Notes under the pieces: generated by a model
What the model saw: the letters and a program-made list of their open reading frames with translations, nothing else
Told to the model about the DNA's origin: nothing
The model's database searches: none
Assembly: GCA_963682175.1 (NCBI GenBank)
Contig: OY821779.1
Span: forward strand, 5,654,501 to 5,718,500
Length of the DNA stretch: 64,000 nt
Origin: Triglochin maritima
Taxonomy: Eukaryota; Streptophyta; Magnoliopsida; Alismatales; Juncaginaceae
Reading direction: 5' to 3'
Shown: piece after piece, positions 38,299-50,189 of the stretch
Position numbering within the stretch: the stretch's first letter is position 1
How the letters are laid out: every line of letters starts with the position of its first letter
Position numbers and translations under genes: made by a program

Positions 38299-39474
38299 AC
38301 ATTCGATACAGAGGTAAAAGTGACTAATTTAGCTGCATATTACAGGAACGCATTCAAAATAAATCTCCATGACTAGTCTAGCTTGATTTGTTTTTGCAAA
38401 TACTAGGCAAAGTCTTCAACGTTTACATTATTTGGTCAACTCTTCAAGAGCTAGAAACAATGTTTTAGATTCCTGCCAACCCATTTCCAGTTGTTATATT
38501 CGGAGGTTGACTTTCTTGATGGAAGTTGTGGACCTCCATGAGGTTCCATGCTAGGAGCAGTTGTCAACGTGATCATAAATTCTTGATAAAATTGTTAATT
38601 ACTTGCATTTACTCAAGCTGATTTTAGTAATATACAAGATGAATGCATGGAAATTATGAAACAAGCTTGAAGAATAAGAAACACAAACCATTAGCAATTT
38701 TGAAATATGAAGTTTTAAAAACACCACCAGTGGATGAACTAAATTGGCATCAAAGGAAGCAATTCCAACAATGTCAAATTTCAGGATCTGGTGTCTATTT
38801 CTATTGTTTCTTATTTTGGATCCAAGTGTTCATATATGCTTAAACCCATTATTACTACGCCTCATTAATTCAATTTGGGGAGAATACAAGCACCATAATA
38901 AACTTATCAACGGACAGCATTGGGATGTTTGATCCCTTTGTCAGATATGGAACAAACTCAACCATTGACACAAAAGAAGAAATCTATAATTGATAAGAAA
39001 AACAAAATGAATATTTCATTGTCTAACCTGGCAAGAAGATGAAAGACATTCTTTCTCATAGGAACACCATAATGTATCATAATCCAAGTCCACCGACTCG
39101 ATAAGAATCTCCGTTCTTATCTGAGTATGAAAGTATTCAGCTGTGGAACTTAAATATTCTTTGTAGCAATATTATATTAAGTAAATTAACCATCACAATA
39201 AACCCACGATGGACAATGGTATTGTTAAACCATCAAGGCGAATGACAACATAGTATGCACAAATAAATTAAACTTAATTTCTTTGTCAGGAAATAAACAT
39301 TTTCAATTAAAAGTAAAGAGCTGGACATACAATGTTAGAGAAAAGTTGACATTCAGCAACCAAATCAAGAACGAAAAAGTGTAACTATCTTCAAAGTAAG
39401 CTGAAGGACAAAATTAATTTTTTGGAGAGAACTATGAGTCAAAATATTTTCTGAGCAAAATGACCAACATATTC
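38299..39474. other. Upstream region of the NLR gene
   Basis: AT-rich DNA holding the NLR promoter. I see no other gene and no element with clear ends up to the solo LTR. Confidence 0.45.
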
Positions 39475-39479
39475 ATCAG

Positions 39480-41050
39480 TGTAACGTCCTCAAACACAGC
39501 GGAAAATTTCAAATTTAAATCATACAATCAACGAGGACATTACGAAAAGAAATACACACCGGTGCACCAACATATAATATATATATGTGAACGAGTTTAC
39601 AAAATAATGTGATTACATCAAAAGATCATATACACAAAATATACACAAGTAATCACAACCACCTCAAAATATAGGGAAGCAGGATCAGGTCTCGAGCGCT
39701 CCCTCCGCCGTCACCACCCACTTAACGTCGCTCTCGGCCTGAAAGCAGACAATAAATGCCTGAGTTTCCAGGAGGAAACTCAGTATGCCAAACCCTAACA
39801 CATATATGGACAAAATGAAATATGCAAAAAACCGTAAACACCACAACTGATACACCCGCTAAGTTCCCGGGACCTCTCTCCCGGCCATAGCCAACAACAC
39901 GGGTCTCAAGGGTCCTCTCACCCCAACCCACCAACACTCGTGCACACAAGCCACCGCCGGTCCAAATCACGGCCAAACAACCCCCTTCTTGCCTCAGTGT
40001 TACCAGAGTCACGGTTTTGCATCAATTGTCGGAGCCACGGCGACTAGTAAAACATGTCTCATTCGCCGGAGTCACGGCTTTGCCTCAACTGCCGGAGCCA
40101 CGGCGACAATTATCACAATCCCCCTCCACGTGTCACTACTAATCGCTATAGGGCCGGCATGTCCTCCGTCGCCCCAAAAGGGCCGACAGACCCGTTGCCT
40201 TCTAGCCAATCAATAGCAACACACACACAAAAACAGTGTAAAACGGTCGAACAAAACTTGGCTTCCGGTCGACCGATCCTCACCCAGAGAACTGGCCCAA
40301 CCGAAAAACCCGCCAAACGGTCGACCGACAAAGGGTCCCGGTCGACCGAAAAGCACCAGTAGAAATCCATTTTCGCAAACAACAGTAGAATGGTCGAACA
40401 ACCGAACAGTATCGGTCGACCGAAAACAACCAGTAGAACTCACCCAGAGTCCCCACTTCACGGTCGACCGAAACCACACTTCCGGTCGACCGGCCATTAA
40501 GTTAACTTAAACGTCGGTCGAACGAGTCAAACAGGCGGTCGACCGTTTAGATGGTCAACGCCCCAACCAACATACAACAGTACTTTCGGTCGACCGACAA
40601 AGGGGTCTCGTTCGACCGAAAATACCCAGGACGTCTTTCTCTCGCTAAAATTGCACAACCGGTCGACCGCTCAAAGGGCATCGTTCGACCGGTGCGAGGG
40701 ATTCGCCCAAATTACACTAGAACCGGTCGACCGAACCAAAACACCGGTCGACCAATTTTAGTGCAGAACCGACTGTGCAGGTCCGACGAGCCCGAAACGG
40801 CATACCGTCGACCGCTCTCACTCCCACACTAATACTAGGTGAGCTTGAAAGCAAGTTTGACATACCTTAAGGCTTGAAGAAGCCTTTGAAGAAACGACGG
40901 TGAGCTTTCCACGCGAAAACACCTCGCAACCTGCGCTTCTCCGACGAGCCTCCCACAACGACGATCCTCGCTGTTCCGGCGACTCCCACAGCACCCTCGC
41001 CTCCACAATTGACGAAGAAACTCTGATGGAGAGAGAGAGAGAGACGCGCC

Positions 41051-41087
<37 letters not shown>

Positions 41088-41222
41088 GAGTGAGAGAGAG
41101 GGAGAGAGAGAAAAACCAACCTTTATATACTTTCTCCGACTCGATCTCAGCCGTCCATCTCAATCCATCACTAATACTCTCCTAAACACAATTAGCACAT
41201 AAACAATGATTAGGATCTAACA
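39480..41222 (-). mobile_element. Ty3/gypsy-type solo LTR with perfect target duplication
   Basis: A 1743-bp solo LTR has plus-strand ends TGTAACGTCC and ATCTAACA, flanked by identical 5-mers ATCAG (39475-39479 and 41223-41227). Read on the minus strand it has a TATATAAAGG box about 100 bp in, a CT-rich leader (the GA tract at 41029-41115) and a final part resembling Tekay/Del-type chromovirus LTR ends (TTTTCCGCTGTG, then GGACGTTACA). No internal region or second LTR remains, so LTR-LTR recombination removed the element. From 40240 to 40815 it carries about sixteen CGGTCGACCG-type palindromes. Confidence 0.88.
40240..40815. repeat. Cluster of CGGTCGACCG palindromes in the solo LTR
   Basis: Copies and one-base variants of the 10-bp palindrome occur every 15-60 bp, with unrelated sequence between them. 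Many are exact (for example near 40267, 40319, 40338, 40413, 40460 and 40482). The open frames rich in RSTD or GRP here are products of this repeat. Confidence 0.9.
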
Positions 41223-41264
41223 ATCAGAGTCTGATGTGTTAGCAGAAAAGGAAGATCTATCCAA

Positions 41265-41455
41265 TCCATCCTTCTTTTTTATGCACAAATTCGCAAACAA
41301 GCCGGGAGAGTATTCACCTTTACCGTTTATATAACTCAACATAGTTGACGCCCAATTAACAGAGGGTCATTTAACCCAGCTGCACCAGGGCATATAAGTT
41401 CCTGGAAGGAAAAGCAGCATAAATTGGGAAGGTAATCAGATCCTCTGCGCTTGCA
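41265..41455 (-). pseudogene. LORELEI-like (LLG) exon relic beside the intact LLG gene
   Basis: The minus strand reads CKRRGSDYLPNLCCFSFQEL, then ICPGAAGLND, then in another frame TMLSYINGKGEYSPGLFANL. These match in order the intact gene's [26 protein letters not shown] and [20 protein letters not shown]. At least one frameshift separates the two blocks, and there is no signal peptide or anchor part. It lies about 0.8 kb downstream of the intact LLG gene in the same orientation, so it is probably the remains of a tandem copy. Confidence 0.78.
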
Positions 41456-42258
41456 CTAACTGATATCCTTATATTTCAGGCTACATGAACAATAGCTAAG
41501 TACTGAGTAATTACCCACCGTACAGATCCGACCAGGATACTTATTTGGAAATGATCTTTATTTACCATTTGAGAAAACCCAGAATTTTCAAATTCACATT
41601 AAAAATACGATTTGCCGAGTCGCCCTTTCCCTCATAATCTGTCATCTTGCTTTTTCTTCATTTTAGCTTCCAACTGTTGCTAACTCTGCAAAATACTATA
41701 GTAGCATCCACTGCTCAACTGTATTTGATCGCGTGTTTATCAAAAATTGAGTAGAAATCTCTTGCTATTCAATACAATATTCTTACACGAACAAATTAAC
41801 AAAACAAAAACAATCTAAGATGTATATTTTGTAACAACTCAGTCCCCAACTCCGCCTAGAATATTAACCCGGTTTGTTATAGTATTGGCCTTCAAGATGA
41901 CAAAAAACTCGCAACAGACGTCACCATAAATCAACCTCTAAAATGATTAAGCTGGAGTATCATGATAGCAGACTGATATTTTTATCAGGAAATGTAGAAC
42001 TACTATTGGATTTGGAAATATTGCTTTTTTATAATATGTGAGAAACCATTTTCACAAGCAATGCATCAACTAAAATGCCATTATGCCGCAAATCAACAAA
42101 ATTTACTGTGAAATCAATAAATGTTAATATCTTAAGCCAGTAACAGATGTAGTAATTGCAACTATGCAAAATATTATTATACTATCCACAGCACAACCAC
42201 ATCAAGAAACTCTCCATCCACAACCAAAGGAGAAACAGAAAACAAATAATTGTTGGCC
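41456..42258. other. Spacer between LLG relic and LLG gene
   Basis: AT-rich, with the probable LLG 3' untranslated region at its right end. I see no other feature. Confidence 0.45.
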
Positions 42259-45200
42259 TCAAAACAAAGTGAACACCACCAAGGATCCAGCGGCAAGAAC
42301 TGCAGTCTTGGAGAGTCTTCGAACCCTACTTCCAGAATCGTTAGCAGTTGAGTTGTTTATGTAAGAAGTGCAGTCTAGCCCTTGCTTCCCTTCTCTGCAC
42401 ACATTTGAGAATAAACCAGGGGGGTACCCGCCATTCAAATTTATGTAACTGAACATTGTTGAAGCACAATTGTTCGTGCCATCGTTCAAGTAAGAGGCGT
42501 ATGGGCATGCGAATTCCTTGAAGGATGAACAGCACAACTTCGTGTCGTAGTCGGGTCCTTTGCACTTGCTCGTGATGATCGTGTAGTTCTTGAACTCAAA
42601 AGCTATGGGACAACCTGGTAAACAGTTTAGACAAAGCAAGTATGTTAAAGAACCCAACCGACGCCTCATCCAACCGTCGCGTCGCCCAACCAACACATTC
42701 ATCCGACGCATCTCCTCCCGGAGCATCGCGTCGCTTCTCTCTCGAGGCACTTCAACTCAACGGATAAAATTGCACTTATATAAAAACCAATGTATTTCGA
42801 ATTCAAAAAAACATTATTAAGCTAGAAAGAACATCCTCAATAAAAATCAAAACCTTCTTGCGTTTCTTCATGGTATCAGAACATACAAACTCTGTTCATC
42901 ACCGGTGATCCTCAGAGTTCACTGAACTCATCACCGGATCCCTCAGAAAAAAAACCCACAAACCAAACCCACAAAACTGACCCTCTTTTTTCCTCGGGGG
43001 GGTTGAAGGAAAAAAACCCAACATCCAAACCCAGGAGAGAAAAAAATAGGTGGTGATGGATCAAGAGGCAAACAATGCTCACAGACTGGTCTCGCAACCA
43101 CTCAACGGACAGAACTATCTGTCGTGGGCGCGAGCTGTCACACTGGCCCTCAGTGGGAAAGGAAAACTCGGACACATCACCGGGAATACAAGAAAACCAG
43201 ATGGAGAGGGCACCGAGACAAAACAGGAGGAATGACAGGCGACGGACCACCTCGTCATGTCATGGCTCCTCAACTCCATGCAACCAAAGATCGGGGCGAT
43301 CTTTCTCTACAAGAACTCTGCGAAAGAACTCTGGGACTCCGTCCAAAATATTTTCGGTAAATCACAAAACTTTGCTCATATTTTTAAACTAAAACAAGAG
43401 ATCTCGCAGACAAAGCAACAAGGGCAGACCATCACGGAGTACCTCGGGGCACTTCAACGTGGATGGGATGAACTTTCCATCTACGAACCAGCGGCGACAG
43501 ACCAAAAAACAATACTGGAACGCACGGAACGGGACCACATCTACCAGTTCCTTATCGGACTTGATGGCAGCTATGAAGCCATCCGAAGTCAAGTCCTGAT
43601 GACCACCGAACTGCCGGACCTCGGAACCATCATTGCGATGGTCCAACGGGAGGAGTCCCGACGGACCACCGCTCAGAATACCGACCATGCATCAGAATCT
43701 CAGGCGTTTTACGCCGGCAAACCACAACCCAGTAAAAATAAACAGAAATATGGAAATAAATCTCAAGAAACTTGCGATAACTGTAAAAAAATAGGTCACA
43801 GTAGAAACGCCTGCTGGTTCCTACATCCACACCTCCGACCGACAAGGGAAGGAGGGGGAGATCATCGGAATCGGAAGAAAAACAACGGCGGAGCAACAGG
43901 AAATGGTGCGGCAGCAAACCCTAGCGGAGAAAGGGAGATAAGATGGGAAGACGAATCAGGTGTTTTCGCGGATCAGCGCGGCTTTATATGCACGCGCGGA
44001 GAAACGGTCGGATCCTATGAAGGACGACCCGATTCCAGCAGATCCAGCCGACCCGATCCCCTTATACCCGCGACCAGCGGGTCCAGCGGACCCGGATCCG
44101 GATCCAGACCGGATCGGGATCAGCTTCTATCCCAATTAAGTGCCATTTTGCAGCAAAACCCCCCAAGATCAGGTAATTATGCAGGTATAACTTCCTCCCC
44201 ACAAACTTTTACTGCAAATACTCCTAGAAATATGCTTAGTACAAGATCTAAATATAACAACCATTGGATTATTGATTCTGGAGCTACCGATCACATGACT
44301 GGAAATTCGTCCTTGTTACAAAACATTAAAAATAATTCCAACCTGATTAATAAATTTGTAACCGTAGCAAATAACAATCAAGTTGAAATTAAAGGAATGG
44401 GAGAAACCATGTTATTAAATCAAATGAACAAAGATGTATTATATGTTCCAAATCTCACTTCCAACCTTCTATCTGTCGCAAGGATAACAAAACACCTTAA
44501 TTGTGATGTTGTATTTACCCTAAATGATGTATTCTTTCAGGATCGAGCTACAGGGAAGACGATTGGTAAATGAGTCAATAACAACGGACTCTATATCTTA
44601 GATTCTCAAAAAAGTGTTTTTCATACTTCTAGTAACACTAATCAGGATCTCTGGCATAAGCGGATGGGACATCCATCTTCTCATGTCCTAAAAACTTTAT
44701 TTCCTACTTTTTCTCCTAAATATGCATGTGATGTATGTCATTTCTCAAAACAAACTAGACTTCCTTTTCCTATATCTAAAAACAAATCTAAATTTCCGCT
44801 CGATTTAATTCACTCTGATATCTGGGGTCCCGCCCCGGTCGAATCTTATAACGGTTTCAAATATTTTGTTTTATTCATTGATGATTTTTCGCGTAACACC
44901 TGGACTTATCTTCTTAAAAATAAGTCAAACGTTTTTAAAATTTTTTGCGAATTTGTAACATTTGTTGAAAACATGTATAATTTCAAAATTAAAACTCTAA
45001 GAACTGATAATGGGACAGAATATACCAGTCTCAATTTTCAAACTTTTCTAAAAAATCGTGGAATCTTTCATCAAACTACGTGTGTTAATACTCCTGAGCA
45101 AAATGGAATTTCTGAACGAAAAAATCGTCACATCTTGAATGTTACCCGATCTCTGTTATTTCAAAGTAATGCACCAAAACATTTTTGGTCTGACGCAGTT

Positions 45201-48200
45201 CTAACTGCCACCTATCTCATTAATCGTTTGTCAAGTCCCGTCCTCCAAAACAAACAACCTTTAGGAATATTGTTAAACTGGGCACTGCAATTAGATCATC
45301 TTAAAGTCTTTGGTTGTGTCTGTTTTGTTCACAAGAAACGGGTAGACAAATTTGACAGCAATTCTGTAAAATGTATTTTCCTTGGTTATTCTGTAAGCAA
45401 GAAAGGGTACAAATGTTTTGACCCCGATACTTGTAAAATGTATATATCGAGAGATGTATCCTTTAGAGAGAGTGAGTTCTACTACAACAAGAGTACAACT
45501 GGGACTCTCCCGGCTACAACAACAAGTCTACCACAAAGCCACATGGAAGAAAGAGAAGGACAAGAAAGCAACCAAGAAAACGAGGAAGAAGAAGAAACTC
45601 CACCTCAAGACAATCAAGAAAATCCTCAAGCAAGGAGATCCACTCGTCCAAGACGTCCTCCCGTCCGGTTTAACGACTTTGTTACCTCACACGTTACCTA
45701 TCCCATCGAAACCCACATCTCCTACGATAAAATTCTCCCAATCTACAAAACATACCTAACCCAAATAAATAACTTAGAACCTAAGACATACCAAGAAGCT
45801 ATAGGAGATCCAAAATGGCACAAAGCCATGGGAGAGGAACTCAACGTCCTAGAAAACAACAACACATGGACACTCATCCAAAAACCACAAGGGATCAAAC
45901 CTGTTGGGTGCAAATGGGTCTATAAAATAAAATATAACAGTAATGGAACCATAGAAAGATACAAAGCTAGACTTGTGGCCAAAGGGTATACTCAAACTTA
46001 CGGGATTGACTACCTAGAGACCTTTGCTCCTGTTGCGAAAATGAACACAGTTCGCGTTCTTCTATCCATAGCAGTCAACAAAAATTGGAAACTCCATCAA
46101 ATGGATGTAAGAAATGCTTTCTTACAAGGAAATCTTGAAGAGGAAGTATATATGACTCCTCCTCCAGGTTACAACGTCACCTCAAACCAGGTATGCAAAC
46201 TCAACAAAGCTATCTATGGTCTAAAGCAATCTCCACGCGCATGGTATGCCAATCTCCACTGACGCTTCTATGTTTACTAAACACCACAAACAAGGTATCA
46301 CAATAGTATTAGTGTATGTTGACGATATCATCATCACCGGAGACATTAACAATGAAATTAGTCAAGTCAAACACTACCTAAAAACAAAATTCGACATAAA
46401 GGACCTCGGCCTCTTAAAATACTTCTTAGGAATAGAAATTGCATACTAAAAAAAGGGCATCTTCTTGTCACAAAGGAAATATGCCCTAGACTTATTAACA
46501 GAAACAGGAAAACTTGGTGTTAAACCCGCCAACACACCAGTAGAAACAAACCTCAAAATCAACTCTACTGACGGAGAACCCGTCAAAGATATTCATCAGT
46601 TCCAAAGACTTGTAGGCAAACTCATATATCTAACAGTAACTAGACCAGACATAACATTTGTTGTTAGCATAGTTAGTCAATTTATGCATGCACCTCGAAC
46701 ACCACACTTAGGTATCATTGATCGCATTTTAAGGTATATAAAACAAACTTCAGGGCAAGGAATACTTATGAAAAATAATAACTCTAACAGTATCACTGGT
46801 TTCTCGGATACAGATTGGACAGGAAGTCATGATCGTAGATCAACTACAGGTTTTTGCACCTTTGTAGGAGGGAACCTCGTAACTTGGAGGAGTAAGAAGC
46901 AAAAGGTTGTTGCACGATCCAGTGCAGAAGCTGAGTATCGCGCAATGGCATCTACAACTAGTGAACTTATATGGTTAAAACAACTTCTCAACGATATGAG
47001 ACAATCTCCCAACATGCCCATACAGATGTTCTGCGACAATAATGCTGCTCGACACATAGCGTCCAATCCAGTGTTCCACGAAAGGACCAAACACATTGAA
47101 GTTGATTGTCACTTCATTCGCGAAAAGATCCAAGCAAAAGAAATAGAAGTTCCATACATACCCAGTAAGGAACAACTAGCAGATGTTTTCACCAAGGCTC
47201 TAAGCCAGAAGCAATTCAGTCAGATGATCAGCAAGCTGGGTACCTTCAATCTCTTCCGGACCCAACTTGAGGGGGAGTGTTAAAGAACCCAACCGACGCT
47301 ACACCCAACCGACGCCTCATCCAACCGTCGCGTCGCCCAACCAACACATTCATCTGACGCATCTCCTCCCGGAGCATCGCGTCGCTTCTCTCCCGAGGCA
47401 CTTCAACTCAACGGATAAAATTGCACTTATATAAAAACCAATGTATTTCGAATTCAAAAAAACATTATTAAGCTAGAAAGAACATCCTCAATAAAAATCA
47501 AAACCTTCTTGCGTTTCTTCAAAGTATGTTTGTTTAACATAACAGAAAACACTGTCTGAATTTTCACAAAAAAAAATTCCAATACTTAGTGGTTGGTCTT
47601 TGATTGAATGGTCCAAATTAAACAAAACTTGGGATTCGGCTACCGTGCCTACTTGACTATGACCAGATTTGTTGTCAAAAAACAACATTGCCATAAGATT
47701 TCTACAGACACAAATTCCAATGTATTTAAACTAGGAAAATACATTGTGATGTTTTTTTAGTTAGGTCAGTACTTCTTTAATAAGTCATATCCTCCAATCA
47801 GATTTTCATTGCTTGTGTTCTGTTAATGAGCACTAATCCACAGACACAAATTCCATCACACTTAGAATGTGCATGATATGTTGGAGAATTACAGCTGAAA
47901 CAACACATAAAATCTCTCCTAAACAGTTGAAACAACACATAAAATTATGTTTCGGATCATATCATCAAGAAAGGAGAGACACGAAGAAATTCCGTAGCGG
48001 CGTTTTAGAAGGTTGCGATGATCGTACGCTAATTTGCACAACTGGATTTCTGTAACTTTTGTTGTTACAATGAACTTTGATCCAATTTCTGTATGATTTC
48101 TTGGTGTTTTAAATCCTCAAAAGTGAGTTGATTGTTCCCTTAATTTTTCCATCTTAAAAGGAAGAAATTCACAATATCCTTCACAAAAACTTATGGAACC

Positions 48201-48621
48201 ACATCAAGTATTGCAAGAATCAACAAATTTATTGCAGAATTACAGCTGAACATCAAACACACCCTAACCAGCTAATCAAATTCGAAGTCTTTTAACAACA
48301 ACAGAAACAATAACAACAAAAGCTTCTACAGAAGAAACTTGTACTAACGAAAGCAAACTTTTTCTTACTCTTGGTGGCCTGAAGCAGAGCCCTTCCTCCG
48401 CCCGAAGCATGGGAATCGAGCACGCCATCTGGAAACCAAAAACAATAAAAGAAAAGGAAAACTAAGTATAATTTTTCCAAATGAAAAATCCAAAACAAGA
48501 GCCTTTTGTTGGCAAAGAAAGAGAAGTTGAGACCGGAAATGAAGGTCGAGGAGACTACGGAAGCGGAAAAAAGAAACAGGAGGATCGCGAGCATGTCGCC
48601 GGAGAACGGATTCCGATCCAT
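42259..48621 (-). CDS. LORELEI-like GPI-anchored protein (LLG1-like)
   Basis: A small cell-surface protein of the LORELEI/LLG family, known as chaperones and co-receptors of FERONIA-type receptor kinases for RALF peptides. Three exons are read: 48621-48534, 48428-48369 and 42614-42259 (504 bp, 167 residues). The N-terminal signal peptide has a core [15 protein letters not shown]. The mature domain has eight cysteines in family order (SCPI, SKCKG, LCC, ACPY, NNCAS, VCREG, LDCTS), including [20 protein letters not shown] and [18 protein letters not shown] Ser/Asn-rich stretch and a hydrophobic tail ([14 protein letters not shown]) indicate a GPI anchor. The second intron is 5754 bp because a copia element lies inside it, antisense, 28 bp from the exon 3 acceptor. 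Coding sequence looks intact; splicing efficiency is the open point. Confidence 0.92.
42643..47521 (+). mobile_element. Recent Ty1/copia insertion in LLG intron 2 (copia 3)
   Basis: A 4879-bp element has a 5' LTR at 42643-42870, a primer-binding site TGGTATCAGAAC starting at 42871, gag-pol, a polypurine tract GAGGGGGAG just before the 3' LTR, and a 3' LTR at 47278-47521. A perfect 5-bp duplication AAGTA flanks it (42638-42642 and 47522-47526). The LTRs differ by two substitutions over about 228 aligned bases and by a 16-bp repeat-unit difference near CCCAACCGACGC. It is antisense to the LLG gene. Confidence 0.96.
43050..47283 (+). pseudogene. Copia 3 gag-pol with several lesions
   Basis: Near full-length polyprotein order: copia gag ([20 protein letters not shown]), CCHC knuckle ([14 protein letters not shown]), protease [14 protein letters not shown]-pre-integrase, integrase with the H/C pairs and catalytic acidic residues (HSDIWGP, TDNGTEY, SERKNRH), reverse transcriptase with intact YVDDIII, and RNase H ([12 protein letters not shown]). 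Lesions: in-frame TGA at 43233-43235 and 44571-44573, a small deletion with frameshift after RAWYANLH near 46260, and a TAA at 46447-46449. The domains are otherwise well kept, but the copy cannot make a full polyprotein. Confidence 0.92.
47522..48368 (-). other. Remaining part of LLG intron 2
   Basis: AT-rich intron sequence between the copia element and exon 2. No gene or bounded repeat is seen. Confidence 0.5.
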
Positions 48622-49170
48622 TTGACGATGTGTTTGGAGAAGAGAAAGAGAGATTTTTATGTTGACAGCCGCACGTAGCTGAAGTATGTTTCAGGAAAAA
48701 TGGCAGAGCACGTTATGAAGTCAAGGTCAACTGGACCTGAAGTTGTGGTGGTTACCATCTGTTTGATCCTTATGTCTGCTACCAACTCGGAAAAATCATT
48801 AATAAAAATTAAAAAGTTCTACGTCAGAATGGAAGGTCTTCGCCATTTTTATTTCTGTTTTTTCAGTTCAGGGTCTTGAAACTAATGTGAACTTATACAT
48901 AAGATAATCCCTAGAGAAATAGAGTAGAGAGGGATATTATTTATTTTTACAATTAAAGGAGAAATATGACTCGTGACTTCTTTAATGGACTACTTTGATC
49001 AGGTCGGTCAAGAATGAAATTCCGATAAAGTTCGTTTGGACATTGGACAACCTTGTGATGTCGGTTGGAACAAGATATTTTGGTGCAGGTACGTTGTGAT
49101 TATGTTTCCAAGTCAACTCGAATTTCTCCGCGTTTTACATTACGACGTTACGGTTTCAAAAGGGTTATGG
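48622..49170. other. Upstream region of the LLG gene
   Basis: Holds the LLG promoter; no other supported feature. Confidence 0.4.
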
Positions 49171-49178
49171 GTTCCAGC

Positions 49179-49444
49179 TAGGGCTGCGTAAGATTCGGGT
49201 AGGTCCAATCGGTCCGGGTTTGGTCCGGACCGAATCCGATCGGTCCGGGTTTCGGTCCGGACTCCGGGGTAAGTTCGGTTTTCGGTCCGGTCCGGTCCGA
49301 AGTCGGTCCAAAATCCTAATTTCCTCTCAAAAATCCGGTCTAGTCTGGGTTTTTAGACCGGACCGATCGGTCCGGTCTTCGGTCCGGACCCCGGAGAGCA
49401 TACGGGTTCGGTCCGGTCCGGATCCGGACTGATGCACAACCCTA
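49179..49444. mobile_element. Second GGTCCG-filled hAT MITE
   Basis: A 266-bp element begins TAGGGCTGCGTAAG and ends GATGCACAACCCTA, flanked by 8-mers GTTCCAGC and GTTTCAGC (7 of 8 match). The interior consists of GGTCCGG-type units in both directions, like the element at 4563-4817, though the end sequences differ (TGCGTA versus TGAGCA). Confidence 0.82.
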
Positions 49445-49633
49445 GTTTCAGCTACTTGCGACATTTCACACAACAGTTATCCGACTAGATTCAGAGAATA
49501 AAAATAAACAAGAGAAGGGTGGTCCATTTTAATCTACTGGTATGTCTTTAAGGTGTGAGTTTTTTTCCATTTTAACCTACTGGTTTGTCCTTTTTAAGGT
49601 GTGAGTTTATCCATTTTAACCTACTGGTGTGTC

Positions 49634-49850
49634 TCGTCGCCCACCGTGTCATGGAGTTCGTGAGATCTAACATGGTCCTCGGACTCGGGGCAGACTCAAC
49701 CGCCGACCACTTCCTCATCCTCCACGTCGACCAACTTCACCGCAACGTCCTCACCAACGTCGTCGGCATCCCACCTCCTTCAAGACTCACTCCCGCGTCG
49801 TCTTCCTCGGCATCCCTCTCACCGATCTCGTGGATGTTTTGGGAAATAGT
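49634..49850 (+). pseudogene. Ribose-5-phosphate isomerase fragment
   Basis: The plus strand reads LVAHRVMEFVRSNMVLGLGA, DSTADHF and NVVGIP, then after a frameshift SFKTHSRVVFLGIPLTDLVD. This follows the N-terminal part of ribose-5-phosphate isomerase A (AVEFV.SGMVLGLGTGSTA, then NIVGIPTS and LGIPL.DL). The substrate loop GTGST is altered to GADST. Neither start, catalytic region nor C terminus is present, so it is a truncated decayed copy. The source gene is not in the window. Confidence 0.78.
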
Positions 49851-50189
49851 TTAGTGTGCGTGAATATAAAATAATTAATATGTGATTTAATTAATCTTTG
49901 ATAAAAAATGTGATTTTTGCTGAACTGTTGAATGGATTGAACACGTAGGATGCGTCGGGACGCACTGCGTATATTTATCGTTTTCCTTCATTTTTTGCAA
50001 GGTAAAACGAAGAACGAACCCCCGAATTCGTTACTATAATGGATGTTTTACAGCACTCGGGCTACGTAAATCACGCAACCAGACTCACTCCAACCTCACT
50101 CATAAATACACAGTGTTTGACGATCATAACACACTTTCGAAAATATGGCGATATTTAGGCCCATCGATTAGTGTATCTAGTTTAGATTG

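Noticed and set aside
48301..48330. LLG exon 1 continuing as a single long frame to 48292
   Set aside because: The longer frame includes intron sequence; GT-AG junctions at 48534/48428 and 48369/42614 restore the family protein.
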